Source: an uncultured Erythrobacter sp. (GTDB lineage Bacteria; Pseudomonadota; Alphaproteobacteria; Sphingomonadales; Sphingomonadaceae). From it: 64,000 nucleotides of DNA. The number at the start of each line of letters is the position of its first letter. Position 1 is the stretch's first letter. The translations under genes and the position numbers were made by a program. Positions 52,768 to 61,647 of the stretch are shown one piece after another. The stretch is taken from positions 744,001 to 808,000 of the forward strand of contig NZ_CANMZM010000001.1 in NCBI RefSeq assembly GCF_947502395.1, written 5' to 3'. Below the pieces are notes generated by a model that made no database searches, was not told where the DNA came from, and saw nothing but the letters and a program-made list of their open reading frames with translations.

Positions 52768-53985
52768 TTAGACCCCAGCGTTCGTCAGCGCCTGATCAAT
52801 ATCTTCAGTAAGGTCCTGGATATCCTCCAGCCCCACATTGATCCGTAAAAGTCCCTCGGTAACGCCCATCTCAGCGCGTCCATCCTCGCTCATATTGGCG
52901 TGAGTGGTGCTGGCCGGGTGGCACATCAAACTGCGCGCATCACCGATATTGTTGGAGATATCGATCAATTCGAGCGCGTTGAGGATTTGGAACGCCCTCT
53001 CCCGTGTGCCCACATCGAAAGCGAAGATCGGACCGGTTGCATCCATCTGCTCCATCGCCAGCTCATGGCGCGGGTGGCTGGCAAGCCCCGGGTGCCGCAT
53101 ATGTCCGCCCGCCGCCACAATGCGCGGCTCCAGAAACGCGCCAAGGGTCACCGCGCTAAGACTTTGCTGATGCGCGCGGAGCGACAGCGTCTCAAGACCC
53201 TTGTGCACAACCCAGGCGTTGAAAGGCGAAATGTTGGGTCCGGTGTTGCGCTGGAAGGGGAGCAACGTCTCGTTGATCCATTCCTCGCTGCCACAGACCG
53301 CACCTGCCAGCACCCTGCCCTGCCCGTCCATCAGTTTGGTCGCGCTGTAGGCGACGACATCCGCACCAAATTCCATCGGGCGCTGGAGCACCGGCGATGC
53401 AAAGGCATTGTCGACAACGGTGATGATGCCGTGCGCCCTCGCGAGGTCACACACATATTGCAGATCCACCACATCGAGCGTCGGATTCGCGGGACTCTCG
53501 AAGAAAAACACCTTGGTATTTGGCCGGATCGCCGCTTCCCATTGCGCATTGTCGGCGCTGTCGATGACGCTTGTTTCAACCCCAAATCGCGGAAGCAGAT
53601 GATCGACCAGCCAACGGCATGATCCAAAGGCTGCACGCGCCGCCACCACATGATCACCTGCCGAGACTTGGCACAAAAGCGCTGCCGTCATCGCCGCCAT
53701 GCCGCTGGCCTGTGCGCGGCACGCTTCGGCCCCTTCCATCAGTGCAATCCGCTCCTCCAGCATCGACACAGTCGGATTCTGTAGGCGGGAATAGGTCATG
53801 CCGTCGGCGTCGCCTGCAAAGCGATCCGCAACCGTCTGCGCATCATCATAGGTGTAGCCCGAGGTAAGGAACAAAGCCTCGCTCGTCTCTCCATGCTCGC
53901 TGCGCCAGGTGCCGCCACGAACCGCTTGTGTCTGTGGTCGCCATTTGCGCGTCGCCGCGCGGTCCATTCCAGTGGTCTTTTTCAT
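52768..53985 (-). CDS. metZ: O-succinylhomoserine sulfhydrylase
   Basis: The 405-residue PLP enzyme belongs to the Cys/Met metabolism family: YSRLQNPTVSMLEERIALMEG near residue 65, the aspartate of VVDNAFASPVL and the PLP lysine Lys217 in VAYSATKLMDGQG. It converts O-succinylhomoserine and sulfide to homocysteine in methionine synthesis (direct sulfhydrylation). The VLAGAVCGS and EWINETLLPFQRNTGP stretches are typical of MetZ more than of cystathionine gamma-synthase. It starts 12 bases after the TetR stop, thus in one transcript. Confidence 0.93.
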   Translation of the reverse strand: MKKTTGMDRAATRKWRPQTQAVRGGTWRSEHGETSEALFLTSGYTYDDAQTVADRFAGDADGMTYSRLQNPTVSMLEERIALMEGAEACRAQASGMAAMTAALLCQVSAGDHVVAARAAFGSCRWLVDHLLPRFGVETSVIDSADNAQWEAAIRPNTKVFFFESPANPTLDVVDLQYVCDLARAHGIITVVDNAFASPVLQRPMEFGADVVAYSATKLMDGQGRVLAGAVCGSEEWINETLLPFQRNTGPNISPFNAWVVHKGLETLSLRAHQQSLSAVTLGAFLEPRIVAAGGHMRHPGLASHPRHELAMEQMDATGPIFAFDVGTRERAFQILNALELIDISNNIGDARSLMCHPASTTHANMSEDGRAEMGVTEGLLRINVGLEDIQDLTEDIDQALTNAGV

Positions 53986-53997
53986 ATCAAGCGCCGC

Positions 53998-54552
53998 TTA
54001 GTCCTCAGCCATGTTGCTCGCAAGCAGTCCTTCACGCGCTGTGTCCGCGTGACCGATTACGCCAAGCATCAGAGTGCCTTCGAGCAGCGTCAGCAAATAG
54101 CGCGCACCTCCTGCCGGGTCAGGATCGTCTTCAGGCATTTGGGATTGCAGCCAATCAAGCTGTTTTGTGATCATCTCTTCTGCGGCTTCCGCATAACCAG
54201 GCAGCCCACGCGCGGAGCCTGCGACAATCTCCCACCATAAGACCATAAATGGCTGCATCATCGGCTGTTTGCCTTGCGCCAGAACGCGGTCGAAGCATTC
54301 CTGCCGGGTCAAAGGCCGCGTATCGCGAAGCGCCATATCAAGCGCGGCCGAATAGACCCCGGCAATATAAGCGAGCAATTCGCGGATCAGCGTCTCCTTG
54401 TTGCCGAAATGGTAAAGGAGCATCCGATCGCTTGTCTGCGCCGCCTTGGCCAAAGGACGAAGGCTTGCCCCACCTAACCCATGTTCAAGCACATGGGCGG
54501 CCAGCTTGGGCAGCAGCGTTTCCTTGGACATTTGAGTTTTGGTCTCGGGCAT
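53998..54552 (-). CDS. TetR family transcriptional regulator
   Basis: The 184-residue protein has the N-terminal helix-turn-helix (VLEHGLGGASLRPLAKAAQTSDRMLLYHFGNKETLI, about residues 18-52) and an alpha-helical ligand-binding C-terminal part with VLWWEIVAGSARG. It is likely a repressor that leaves DNA when a small molecule binds. Two matching palindromes of ATGTAGCnnnnGCTACAT form lie directly upstream, at 54564-54579 and 54595-54612, between it and the divergent membrane gene, so it should control itself, metZ behind it, and that gene. Confidence 0.93.
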   Translation of the reverse strand: MPETKTQMSKETLLPKLAAHVLEHGLGGASLRPLAKAAQTSDRMLLYHFGNKETLIRELLAYIAGVYSAALDMALRDTRPLTRQECFDRVLAQGKQPMMQPFMVLWWEIVAGSARGLPGYAEAAEEMITKQLDWLQSQMPEDDPDPAGGARYLLTLLEGTLMLGVIGHADTAREGLLASNMAED

Positions 54553-54563
54553 AACTTTCGACT

Positions 54564-54579
54564 TGTAGCATTCGCTACA
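54564..54579. promoter_or_regulatory. TetR operator 1
   Basis: TGTAGC-ATTC-GCTACA, a perfect 6-base inverted repeat around four bases. It lies 12 bases before the TetR gene start and repeats the pattern of the site at 54595-54612. Confidence 0.75.
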
Positions 54580-54594
54580 TTAGAATAAAGAGTC

Positions 54595-54612
54595 ATGTAG
54601 CAACCGCTACAT
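54595..54612. promoter_or_regulatory. TetR operator 2
   Basis: ATGTAGC-AACC-GCTACAT, a perfect 7-base inverted repeat around four bases, with the same arms as operator 1. The centres are 32 bases apart, three helical turns, so two dimers could bind one DNA face. It lies 16 bases before the divergent gene at 54629. Confidence 0.78.
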
Positions 54613-54628
54613 ATACGGAGTATGATCA

Positions 54629-55051
54629 ATGGACTATCTGCAAATCCTGTTCTTCCTCGTTTTTGCCGCAACCGCTCTTGCAGGCGTTTACCTCCTCATC
54701 GCCAAGCCCACAAATGGCAACCCTTTGCTGGCTGCCTGTCTTTGCGGATTGTTCTTCGGCTACACCGTAGTCCAGCTCTGGCAAGAAGGCGCGATGATGT
54801 TCTTCACCAACCATTCCGCCAATCTCACTGGAATTCAAGTGTGGTGGGATCTGGTCATGTCAGTTTTGATCGCGCTATTCTTCATCCTTCCGCGTGCTCG
54901 AAAAGTGGGTATGAATGTTGTGCCTTGGGCGCTGTTTGTGGGAACAACCGCCAGCATCGGCCTGCTTGCGATGATCGCACGCCTGTTCTGGCTTGAGAAC
55001 ACCGCCAGGCGCGCTGACACCCCAAGCACGAAGGCACACGCCGTAGCATAA
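54629..55051 (+). CDS. Small four-helix membrane protein, divergent from TetR
   Basis: The 140-residue protein starts at the ATG at 54629 after CGGAG. It has four hydrophobic helices (ILFFLVFAATALAGVYLLIA, LLAACLCGLFFGYTVVQLW, LVMSVLIALFFILPRA, ALFVGTTASIGLLAMIAR) with short loops and a polar tail. No family is recognised with certainty. The twin operators between it and the TetR gene suggest it is the regulated target, perhaps a stress or transport factor for the regulator's ligand. Confidence 0.8.
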   Translation: MDYLQILFFLVFAATALAGVYLLIAKPTNGNPLLAACLCGLFFGYTVVQLWQEGAMMFFTNHSANLTGIQVWWDLVMSVLIALFFILPRARKVGMNVVPWALFVGTTASIGLLAMIARLFWLENTARRADTPSTKAHAVA

Positions 55052-55106
55052 CGACCAACAACCCTCTTGCCCGTCGCCGGGGGCTTCCCCTAAGTCTCCG
55101 GCTGCA

Positions 55107-56456
55107 ATGGTTGAGGCATTTCCCCCTGAAAATCTGAGCCCTGAGGAAGGTGTCTTGGCGGGTGCTCCTGCGCATCCGAACGACCCTTGGGGTTGGTGCT
55201 TGCTTGTGTCTGCCTTGTTCACAGCTCTCGCAAGTATCCGCCTAACCACCCCTGGCATCCCTTACTTCGATGAAATTCACTACCTTCCAGCCGCGCGCGA
55301 TTTGCTGAGCGTCTGGGAGGGTGGCGAGGCCGCTTATCGCAACCGCGAGCATCCGCTACTCGGAAAGACCCTGATTGCGTTCGGCATCCACGTGTTCGGG
55401 GACAATCCGCTTGGTTGGCGGATCATGTCACTCTTGGCAGGTACGTTGGCTATCGGTGCCTCAATGCGCGCGATGTGGCATGCAAGCTGTGACCGCTTCG
55501 CGACGGTTGCATTCGGCGGGCTGCTTGTTACCGGGTTCCACCTCCTCGTCCATACCCGCATTGCGATGCTCGACATCTTCATGGTGAGCTTTCTCAGCAT
55601 GGCAGCCTGGCAATTCGCCGCTGCAATTCGCGAGCCAGAGACTGGGCGCTGGCGACTAGCGCTCACGGGCATTGCGATCGGCTTGTCCTTGGGTTCCAAG
55701 TGGAATGCCGTGCCGCTGGCGATGGTGTTTGGGCTCACCTTTCTTGCCGCGCGTCTCTCAGCAGGAAGACGACGCTTGGTGCTCAGCCGCCGTGGCGCGC
55801 CGGTACCAGGGGTCAGCCTTTTGGAAGCCTTCCTTTGGCTGGGGGCACTACCATTAGCGGTCTATGCGTTGACCTTTGCACCGGGATATTGGCTGGGTAC
55901 TGAGTTGCAGCCTTCGCCGCTGGTCCAGCAAGGAATTGTCGCCTTCCATGCAGAGATACTTGAACTGCAAAGCCAAGTTCTGAGCCCGCACACCTATCAA
56001 AGCACTTGGCAACAATGGACGCTCAACCTGCGCGGCATCTGGTATCTTTACGAAGAGGTCGATGGAGCGCAGCGCGGGGTTCTTTTGATCGGCAATCCCC
56101 TCACCATGCTATTGGGTTTGCCAGCGCTGGTGTGGTGCCTTGTAGTCGGGCTCTTCCGCAATGATTGGGCGCGGCTGGCGATGGTGGTGGGGTACGGTGT
56201 GAGCCTTGGGTTTTGGTTGATCGCACCCAAGCCGGTGCAATTCTATTACCACTATGTGATCCCCAGCGTTTTTTTGCTGGGAGCCTTGGCACTATCGCTC
56301 AGCGATCTGCGTGAGGCCGGATGGGCCAAACTGAGCTACGGCGTGCTGGCAGGAAGCGGAGTGTTGTTTGCGGTGTTTTTCCCGATCCTGACCGCCGCTG
56401 CATTGGCTGACCCGGTGAGCTTCAGCAATTGGACCTGGATCGATGGATGGCGGTGA
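55107..56456 (+). CDS. Protein/lipid glycosyltransferase of the PMT (GT39) family
   Basis: The 449-residue membrane protein has the GT39 opening with the Asp-Glu pair (GIPYFDEIHYLPAARDLL), the HPLLGKTLIAFGIHVFGDNPLGWR motif typical of dolichyl-phosphate-mannose-dependent mannosyltransferases, and some ten to twelve helices. It should move a sugar from a polyprenyl-phosphate carrier to a protein or lipid A at the outer face of the inner membrane. The convergent neighbour at 56493 encodes a polyprenyl-phosphate sugar synthase-like fusion that could make its donor. Confidence 0.88.
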   Translation: MVEAFPPENLSPEEGVLAGAPAHPNDPWGWCLLVSALFTALASIRLTTPGIPYFDEIHYLPAARDLLSVWEGGEAAYRNREHPLLGKTLIAFGIHVFGDNPLGWRIMSLLAGTLAIGASMRAMWHASCDRFATVAFGGLLVTGFHLLVHTRIAMLDIFMVSFLSMAAWQFAAAIREPETGRWRLALTGIAIGLSLGSKWNAVPLAMVFGLTFLAARLSAGRRRLVLSRRGAPVPGVSLLEAFLWLGALPLAVYALTFAPGYWLGTELQPSPLVQQGIVAFHAEILELQSQVLSPHTYQSTWQQWTLNLRGIWYLYEEVDGAQRGVLLIGNPLTMLLGLPALVWCLVVGLFRNDWARLAMVVGYGVSLGFWLIAPKPVQFYYHYVIPSVFLLGALALSLSDLREAGWAKLSYGVLAGSGVLFAVFFPILTAAALADPVSFSNWTWIDGWR

Positions 56457-56492
56457 GTGGCCAGTCGCGAAAACAGCCGCAATGACGACTGC

Positions 56493-57584
56493 CTAAAATC
56501 TCCCCCAAACAAATCGGCTGGATAGCGCGTAGTTCCACACCGATCCAACGAGGATACCAGCCAGCGCAGCGGCGATCCAGAACACGCCCTGCTGCTCCAA
56601 CAATGCCGCCACCGCCACATTGGCCAGCGCGCCGACCGCGCAAGTCGCGCAAAAACCGATCCAGCCGCGCACAAACTCCGCCCAACCCTTGAGACGCCGA
56701 TCCCGGTAAGTCAGCCAGTTGTTGAGCCAGAAGTTGAAACTCATTGCAGTAAGCACCGCGATGGCATGTGAGAATGCGAACCCCTCCCCGACAGCGAGGT
56801 ATAGCGCGGCAAGCACCGCGACATGAACCACTACGCCGAGCGCGCCGACAGTACCAAAAAGGGCAAAGCGCGTGGGAATCACTCGCCCTAAAGTCTTGTC
56901 ATAGAGCCCTGCCAAAAAGTCGAACAGAACCGCTCGATCGAGCTTGCTCGCGCCTTCGCGGCGCGCGACAAATGACAGGGGGAACTCTTTAACCTCTAAC
57001 AGTCGATCAGAGGTCGCCAGTAGATCGAGCAGGATCTTGAAACCAATCCCAGACAGCTTGGGAGCCAAAGCTCGAGCGGTCGCGGTGGGGAGCATGAAAT
57101 AGCCGCTCATCGGGTCCGTCAGCTGCACGCCAGTGATCCACCGCGCTACCTTATTGGCAAAGCCGGACAGCCGCTCACGCTCGGGATCTTTCCAGCCCGC
57201 CGTGCTCGCGCCTTCCAAAAAACGGCTCGCGACACACAAATGCGCTTCACCCGCTTTAAGAACCTCGAGCATCTGTGCAAGCAGCGCCGGATCATGCTGA
57301 TGATCTGCGTCCATTACAGCCACAAAAGGCGCTGCGGTGGCGCACATGCCCTCAATCGCAGCGCTCGCAAGCCCGCGCCTGCCAATCCTTTGGATCACGC
57401 GAACGCGCGCGTCGTTCAGCGCCAGTTTGCGCGCTTCGTCAGCAGTCCCATCATCGCTATCATCATCGACGATTACGACTTCCCAGCCGCCTTCTCCCAG
57501 TGCCGTTTCAATCCGCTCAATCAGCGGAACCAGATTGCCACTCTCATTGAGCGTGGGGAGTATGATCGCAAGCTCTAGGGGCAT
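56493..57584 (-). CDS. GT2 polyprenyl-phosphate glycosyltransferase fused to a GtrA domain
   Basis: The 363-residue protein is a fusion. Residues 1-230 are a DPM1-type GT2 domain (ILPTLNESGNLVPLIERI, VVIVDDDSDDGT with DxD-like acids, and AVMDADHQHDP). Residues about 240-363 are a four-helix GtrA domain (FALFGTVGALGVVVHVAVLAA and so on), thought to flip polyprenyl-phosphate sugars. The product is likely polyprenyl-phosphate mannose or similar, which the convergent PMT-family enzyme at 55107 could use. It lies 15 bases behind leuB on the same strand. Confidence 0.9.
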   Translation of the reverse strand: MPLELAIILPTLNESGNLVPLIERIETALGEGGWEVVIVDDDSDDGTADEARKLALNDARVRVIQRIGRRGLASAAIEGMCATAAPFVAVMDADHQHDPALLAQMLEVLKAGEAHLCVASRFLEGASTAGWKDPERERLSGFANKVARWITGVQLTDPMSGYFMLPTATARALAPKLSGIGFKILLDLLATSDRLLEVKEFPLSFVARREGASKLDRAVLFDFLAGLYDKTLGRVIPTRFALFGTVGALGVVVHVAVLAALYLAVGEGFAFSHAIAVLTAMSFNFWLNNWLTYRDRRLKGWAEFVRGWIGFCATCAVGALANVAVAALLEQQGVFWIAAALAGILVGSVWNYALSSRFVWGRF

Positions 57585-57599
57585 CGCCGCCGAACCTAT

Positions 57600-58664
57600 C
57601 TACAGCCGCTCGCGCACGGCCTCGCCAATCGCCTGAGTGCCGTAGTCCCCACCCAGATCTCCACCATGAACTCCATCGGCAAGAGCGTCAGCGACTGCCT
57701 TCTCAATCCGCGCCGCTTCCCCTTCAAGGCCGAACGAGTGGCGCAGCATCATGGCTGCGGAGAGGATTGTTGCCATGGGGTTGGCTTTGCCCTCGCCCGC
57801 GATGTCGGGAGCACTGCCATGGATCGGCTCATACAGGCCAAACAGGCCATGCTCGGTCTCGCGTTCTCCCATGGAGGCGCTGGCCAGTAATCCGATCGAG
57901 CCTACCGCGGCACTTGCCAGATCGGAAAGGATGTCACCAAAGAGATTACCGGTCAGGATCACGCCAAAAGCACCCGGATTGCTGATGATCTGCATGGCAG
58001 CATTGTCGACATACATGTGGCTGAGTTCGATATCTGGATGCGATCCCGCCGCTGCGATCACCGTATCGCGCCAGACTTGGCTGGTCTCGAGCACATTGGC
58101 CTTGTCGACGCTCGTCACCCGGTTCTTGTCAGCCCCGCCGCGGGCTGTGCGGAATGCGACCTGCGCAATTCGGGTCACCTCTTTTTCGGAATAGGACATC
58201 ATATCCCATCCTTCGCGCAAGCCATCATTGCGCATGCGCGTGCCCTTCTCACCGAAATAGACATCACCTGTTAGTTCACGCACAAACATCATGTCGATCT
58301 GGGAGGCAATCTCAGAATTCAGCGGTGAGAGATGCTCAAGACCGGGAAAGACCTTCGCCGGGCGCAGGTTTGCAAACAACTCTAGTTCTTTGCGCAGACC
58401 AAGGATGGCTTGCTCAGGACGCAGCGACCGCTCAAGCCCATCGCATTCTGGATCACCTACCGCTCCGAATAGCACCGCATCGCATTCGCGCGCCATCGTC
58501 AGCGTTTCAGGCGGAAGCGGATGCCCGTGCCGCTTACAAGCCACACCACCCACATCGCCTTCAAACAGGATCAGCCCCGGTAGCGCCAGCGCTTCGAGCA
58601 CTTTGACCGCTTCAGCGGTGACCTCCGGTCCAATCCCATCTCCGGGCAAAACGGCTATCTTCAT
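57600..58664 (-). CDS. leuB: 3-isopropylmalate dehydrogenase
   Basis: The 354-residue enzyme starts MKIAVLPGDGIGPEVTAEAVKVLEAL and has FANLRPAKVFPGLE, VRELTGDVYFGEKG and the NAD-binding GDILSDLASAAVGSIGLLASASM and EPIHGSAPDIAGEGKANPMAT stretches (quoted in part). It decarboxylates 3-isopropylmalate with NAD+ in leucine synthesis. Length is usual. It lies between recO (13 bases) and the GT2-GtrA gene (15 bases) on the minus strand; leuC and leuD are not in the window. Confidence 0.98.
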   Translation of the reverse strand: MKIAVLPGDGIGPEVTAEAVKVLEALALPGLILFEGDVGGVACKRHGHPLPPETLTMARECDAVLFGAVGDPECDGLERSLRPEQAILGLRKELELFANLRPAKVFPGLEHLSPLNSEIASQIDMMFVRELTGDVYFGEKGTRMRNDGLREGWDMMSYSEKEVTRIAQVAFRTARGGADKNRVTSVDKANVLETSQVWRDTVIAAAGSHPDIELSHMYVDNAAMQIISNPGAFGVILTGNLFGDILSDLASAAVGSIGLLASASMGERETEHGLFGLYEPIHGSAPDIAGEGKANPMATILSAAMMLRHSFGLEGEAARIEKAVADALADGVHGGDLGGDYGTQAIGEAVRERL

Positions 58665-58677
58665 AGGAGCTACCCCT

Positions 58678-59280
58678 TCATTCGATCATGCGCTTCAACC
58701 GCTCACCCAAAGCGGTGCGCGCAGCCATAACATCGCGATCCGACCCTGCAAGAAGGTAGTCCCGAATAGGGCGGTGAAGCCCACGGAAAGCTTCGAATTG
58801 TTTACTGAGTTGCGCAGTTAGGTCAGGTTTGACCCCGCCATAACCAAGCTCGCGCAACAGCACTGCTTCATAGGCCACCATCGCCGCGAGCCAACCGCGC
58901 GCGCTGGGAGCCGAACAAATCGCTTCAAGCAGAGCGTCAAGCGCTGTGTAAAGCGAGGGATAGGGATTGCGCTCTGGCAGAGTGCTCGCGGTGAGCGCGC
59001 AAGCCCAGGCAATCGCTGCTGCTGGAAGCGGCTCGGTCATCCACGGCGCGCGGCTCTTGGCGAGCTCAAGCCGCGCGAAAGGCAATTGTGTGTCCGATTT
59101 AGAGCGCAGTTCGACCGCGACCGCATTGCCCGGAATCATCACCGGCCCCATGCGTTTGCCCCGCCCGCCCGGCACATAGCCCGCAACAAGGCCATGATCC
59201 TCAGTCAAAAGCCTGCCGATGCTCGCATTCTCACCATGCGGGCGGCTGGCGATAAGGATGGCCGGGGCACTTAAGTTCAT
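58678..59280 (-). CDS. recO: DNA repair protein RecO
   Basis: The 200-residue protein has the OB-fold opening (APAILIASRPHGENASIGRLLTEDHGLVAGYVPGG, in parts) and the helical C-terminal domain with YPSLYTALDALLEAI. RecO helps load RecA on SSB-coated single strands in the RecFOR path. It is short (240 is usual) and lacks the zinc-binding cysteines, as often in alphaproteobacteria. Its start overlaps the S9 peptidase stop by four bases. Confidence 0.93.
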   Translation of the reverse strand: MNLSAPAILIASRPHGENASIGRLLTEDHGLVAGYVPGGRGKRMGPVMIPGNAVAVELRSKSDTQLPFARLELAKSRAPWMTEPLPAAAIAWACALTASTLPERNPYPSLYTALDALLEAICSAPSARGWLAAMVAYEAVLLRELGYGGVKPDLTAQLSKQFEAFRGLHRPIRDYLLAGSDRDVMAARTALGERLKRMIE

Positions 59281-61262
59281 TCGGGCTCGGCCAGACCCAA
59301 CTGTGCTTCCAAAAACTCTGCCTGTTTGCGGAAATAGAACAGCTGGTTGGAAAGTTTGCGCCAGCCATGTCCTTCATCGGGGATGCGTACGAAAGGCGCC
59401 TCTACGCCGTTGGAGCGCAAGGTCTTCACCATCACTTCGGTTTCGTAAATGTCGATGCGTGGGTCCTTCACGCCGTGCGAATAGAGCACCGGCACAGTGA
59501 TCTGGTCGGCTTTGCGAATGGGTGAATTGACTTGGTAGAAATCGCGCCAGCGCTGCTCAGTGATGTCGCCATACTCGATCCTGTCCGCGGCCTTCAAAGC
59601 CGGTGAAGCAATCTCAAGTGCTGTGATCCAATCGGCGACGCCGAAGAGTGAGACACCGGCAACAAACTCTCCCGGATACTCGGCCAGCACAGCATTGACG
59701 GCATAGCCGCCATAAGAGCCGCCCATAACCGCTGCGCGCTCCCCATCGATCAGGCCATCGGTCGCAAGCGCTTGTTTCAAGTCGACAAGGTCGCGCACGG
59801 AATCGAGGCGCTTTTCCCGATCATCGAGGGTCGAATAGGTGCGTCCAAGCCCAGTAGAACCACGGACATTGGGCTCAAACACCGCGACCCCGCGCGCGAC
59901 GTGATACTGTGCCACCGCATCAAAAGTCGCCTGAGACTGGGCAGATGGTCCACCATGGACCGAGAATACGACCGGTGGCGCATTTTCCCCTTTTTCAGCA
60001 CCTACTGGAAGGTAAAGCAGACCCTGCAACTCCACGCCATCGCGCGCGGTGTAACGCACAACTTGCGGGCGGATCAGACGGCTTGCATCAAGCCCCGCAA
60101 GGTTTGCCGCGAAGATCTTTTCACCGGTGCCAGCAATCGGATCGACCATCCACAACTCGCCGGGCGTTTGCCAGCCATTGACCCGAACCAAAAGCTTGGG
60201 TTCGGTGCTCCCTTCACAATCAAGTGAATAGTTGCCTTCCGGAAGCTGTGGCACAATGCGGTCGCTCCCGTCCCTTGCGGTGCGGATGCGCAAAGTATCA
60301 AAGCCGTCGCGGTTCTCCGTGTAGATGACGACCTCACTCTGACCCTCGCCGCACACTTCGAGATTCTCGATATCGGCATCGGTCGCCTCAACCGTACGCC
60401 ACTCGCCGCGCGCAACAGAATAACTGGCGAGTGCACCATATTCGCGGTTCACATTGGTTGAAAAACCGAAGCTGTCTGAATCAGGGCGCCATTCGAACCC
60501 TGCAAGAGTGTGGCTTGCACGCCGCTCTACCGGAGGTTCGGAAATCTCTTTCATTTCGCGCGTCATCAGGTCGAGGAGAAAGAGATTATTGCCATCCTCA
60601 CCCACCGTCTCGGTCACGACGGCATATTTGCCATCAGGTGAGATCGACCGCGCTGAAAGTCCGAGCTCGGACTCAATGATCATCTCGGACTGCCCGCCCA
60701 TTGTCCCGCGGTAGATATCAAATACGCCGGCACCGCGAGCGGTCGAAGCGTAGATGTAACTTCCGTCTTGGGCAAAACCACCAAAGATGCGGAAGTCGCC
60801 GCGTTTGGCTGGCAATATCTCAGTCTCAGTCATGCCATCGGGGGAGAGCATGAAATAGCCTGGTTGCTCATTTCCGTCGCGATCGGCGGAATAAAACAAT
60901 CCCTTGCTATCGGGCGTCCAGATCGGAGAACGCACCCCGGTTTGATAAGTGATTTGCTTGGGAACGCCGCCACTTGCTGGCATTACCCAAAGCTCAGGCT
61001 GGCCCGTGACATCCCACGAGAATGCGATGGTCTCGCCGTCAGGGGATAGGTTCGCATTTCCGGGTCCGTTGGCGAGCAAATAGCGCGCAATGTCCGCTGG
61101 ATACTCCCCTGCGCGGCCCGAGCTCACATCCGATCCGTCGGGTTCCATCGCTTCGATTGAAAGGTCAGCGCCCTTGGCTCCACCAAAGGTTTCTTGTGCC
61201 TGCAAAGGAACGGCAACAGCCGTAATGGCGACTGCGCTTGCGAGTAATGTTGAGCGGATCAT
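59277..61262 (-). CDS. Secreted S9 family prolyl-oligopeptidase-like peptidase
   Basis: The 661-residue protein has a signal peptide ending in LQAQE. Residues about 60-400 form a WD40-like beta-propeller (LSPDGETIAFSWDVTGQPELW, ISPDGKYAVVTETVGEDG). The alpha/beta-hydrolase domain at the end shows Ser516 in GGSYGG, Asp600 in GVKDPRID and His632 in DEGHGW, the full catalytic triad. It is close to acylaminoacyl-peptidases and dipeptidyl peptidases of the periplasm, cutting short peptides. It overlaps recO by four bases and starts 78 bases after ubiK. Confidence 0.94.
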   Translation of the reverse strand: MIRSTLLASAVAITAVAVPLQAQETFGGAKGADLSIEAMEPDGSDVSSGRAGEYPADIARYLLANGPGNANLSPDGETIAFSWDVTGQPELWVMPASGGVPKQITYQTGVRSPIWTPDSKGLFYSADRDGNEQPGYFMLSPDGMTETEILPAKRGDFRIFGGFAQDGSYIYASTARGAGVFDIYRGTMGGQSEMIIESELGLSARSISPDGKYAVVTETVGEDGNNLFLLDLMTREMKEISEPPVERRASHTLAGFEWRPDSDSFGFSTNVNREYGALASYSVARGEWRTVEATDADIENLEVCGEGQSEVVIYTENRDGFDTLRIRTARDGSDRIVPQLPEGNYSLDCEGSTEPKLLVRVNGWQTPGELWMVDPIAGTGEKIFAANLAGLDASRLIRPQVVRYTARDGVELQGLLYLPVGAEKGENAPPVVFSVHGGPSAQSQATFDAVAQYHVARGVAVFEPNVRGSTGLGRTYSTLDDREKRLDSVRDLVDLKQALATDGLIDGERAAVMGGSYGGYAVNAVLAEYPGEFVAGVSLFGVADWITALEIASPALKAADRIEYGDITEQRWRDFYQVNSPIRKADQITVPVLYSHGVKDPRIDIYETEVMVKTLRSNGVEAPFVRIPDEGHGWRKLSNQLFYFRKQAEFLEAQLGLAEPE

Positions 61263-61340
61263 CGGAGTTCTTTCTAGCCTGCGGTTCGATCAGCAGACTA
61301 GAGGATCGCCCCCTTCGCGCAATGTCAAATTGCGGTCGAA

Positions 61341-61592
61341 TTACTTCCCTGAAAGCTTCGCTTCGAGTTCTGCCACTTTGGCTTCGAGAGCATCGGCTTG
61401 CTCGCGTGCCTTTTGCGCCATCGCCTTGACCGTATCAAACTCTTCCCTGCTGACAAAATCCATTCCGCCCAGTGTTTCGCGCAAACGTTCGCGCGCGTTC
61501 TCTCGCGCCTCCCGCGACATGCCAGCGACGGTGCCAGCGGCACCGTTTGCGAGTTTCACAAGATCGGCGAGCAATGGGTTTTGGCTTTGCAT
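61341..61592 (-). CDS. ubiK: UbiK/BMFP family ubiquinone biosynthesis accessory factor
   Basis: The 83-residue protein is read from the ATG at 61592 (MQSQNPLLADLVKLANGAAG); an ATG three codons earlier is possible. The N-terminal helix matches the BMFP domain and the C-terminal part is a heptad coiled coil (EQADALEAKVAELEAKLSGK region). Such proteins form membrane-associated trimers; UbiK helps ubiquinone synthesis under oxygen. It is a short gene between tspO and the S9 peptidase gene, with 48 bases to the next gene. Confidence 0.88.
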   Translation of the reverse strand: MQSQNPLLADLVKLANGAAGTVAGMSREARENARERLRETLGGMDFVSREEFDTVKAMAQKAREQADALEAKVAELEAKLSGK

Positions 61593-61647
61593 AAGGACCA
61601 TTTGGCGACGCTACACTCAAAGGGCAAGAGGTTTGCCCAATGCTTGC

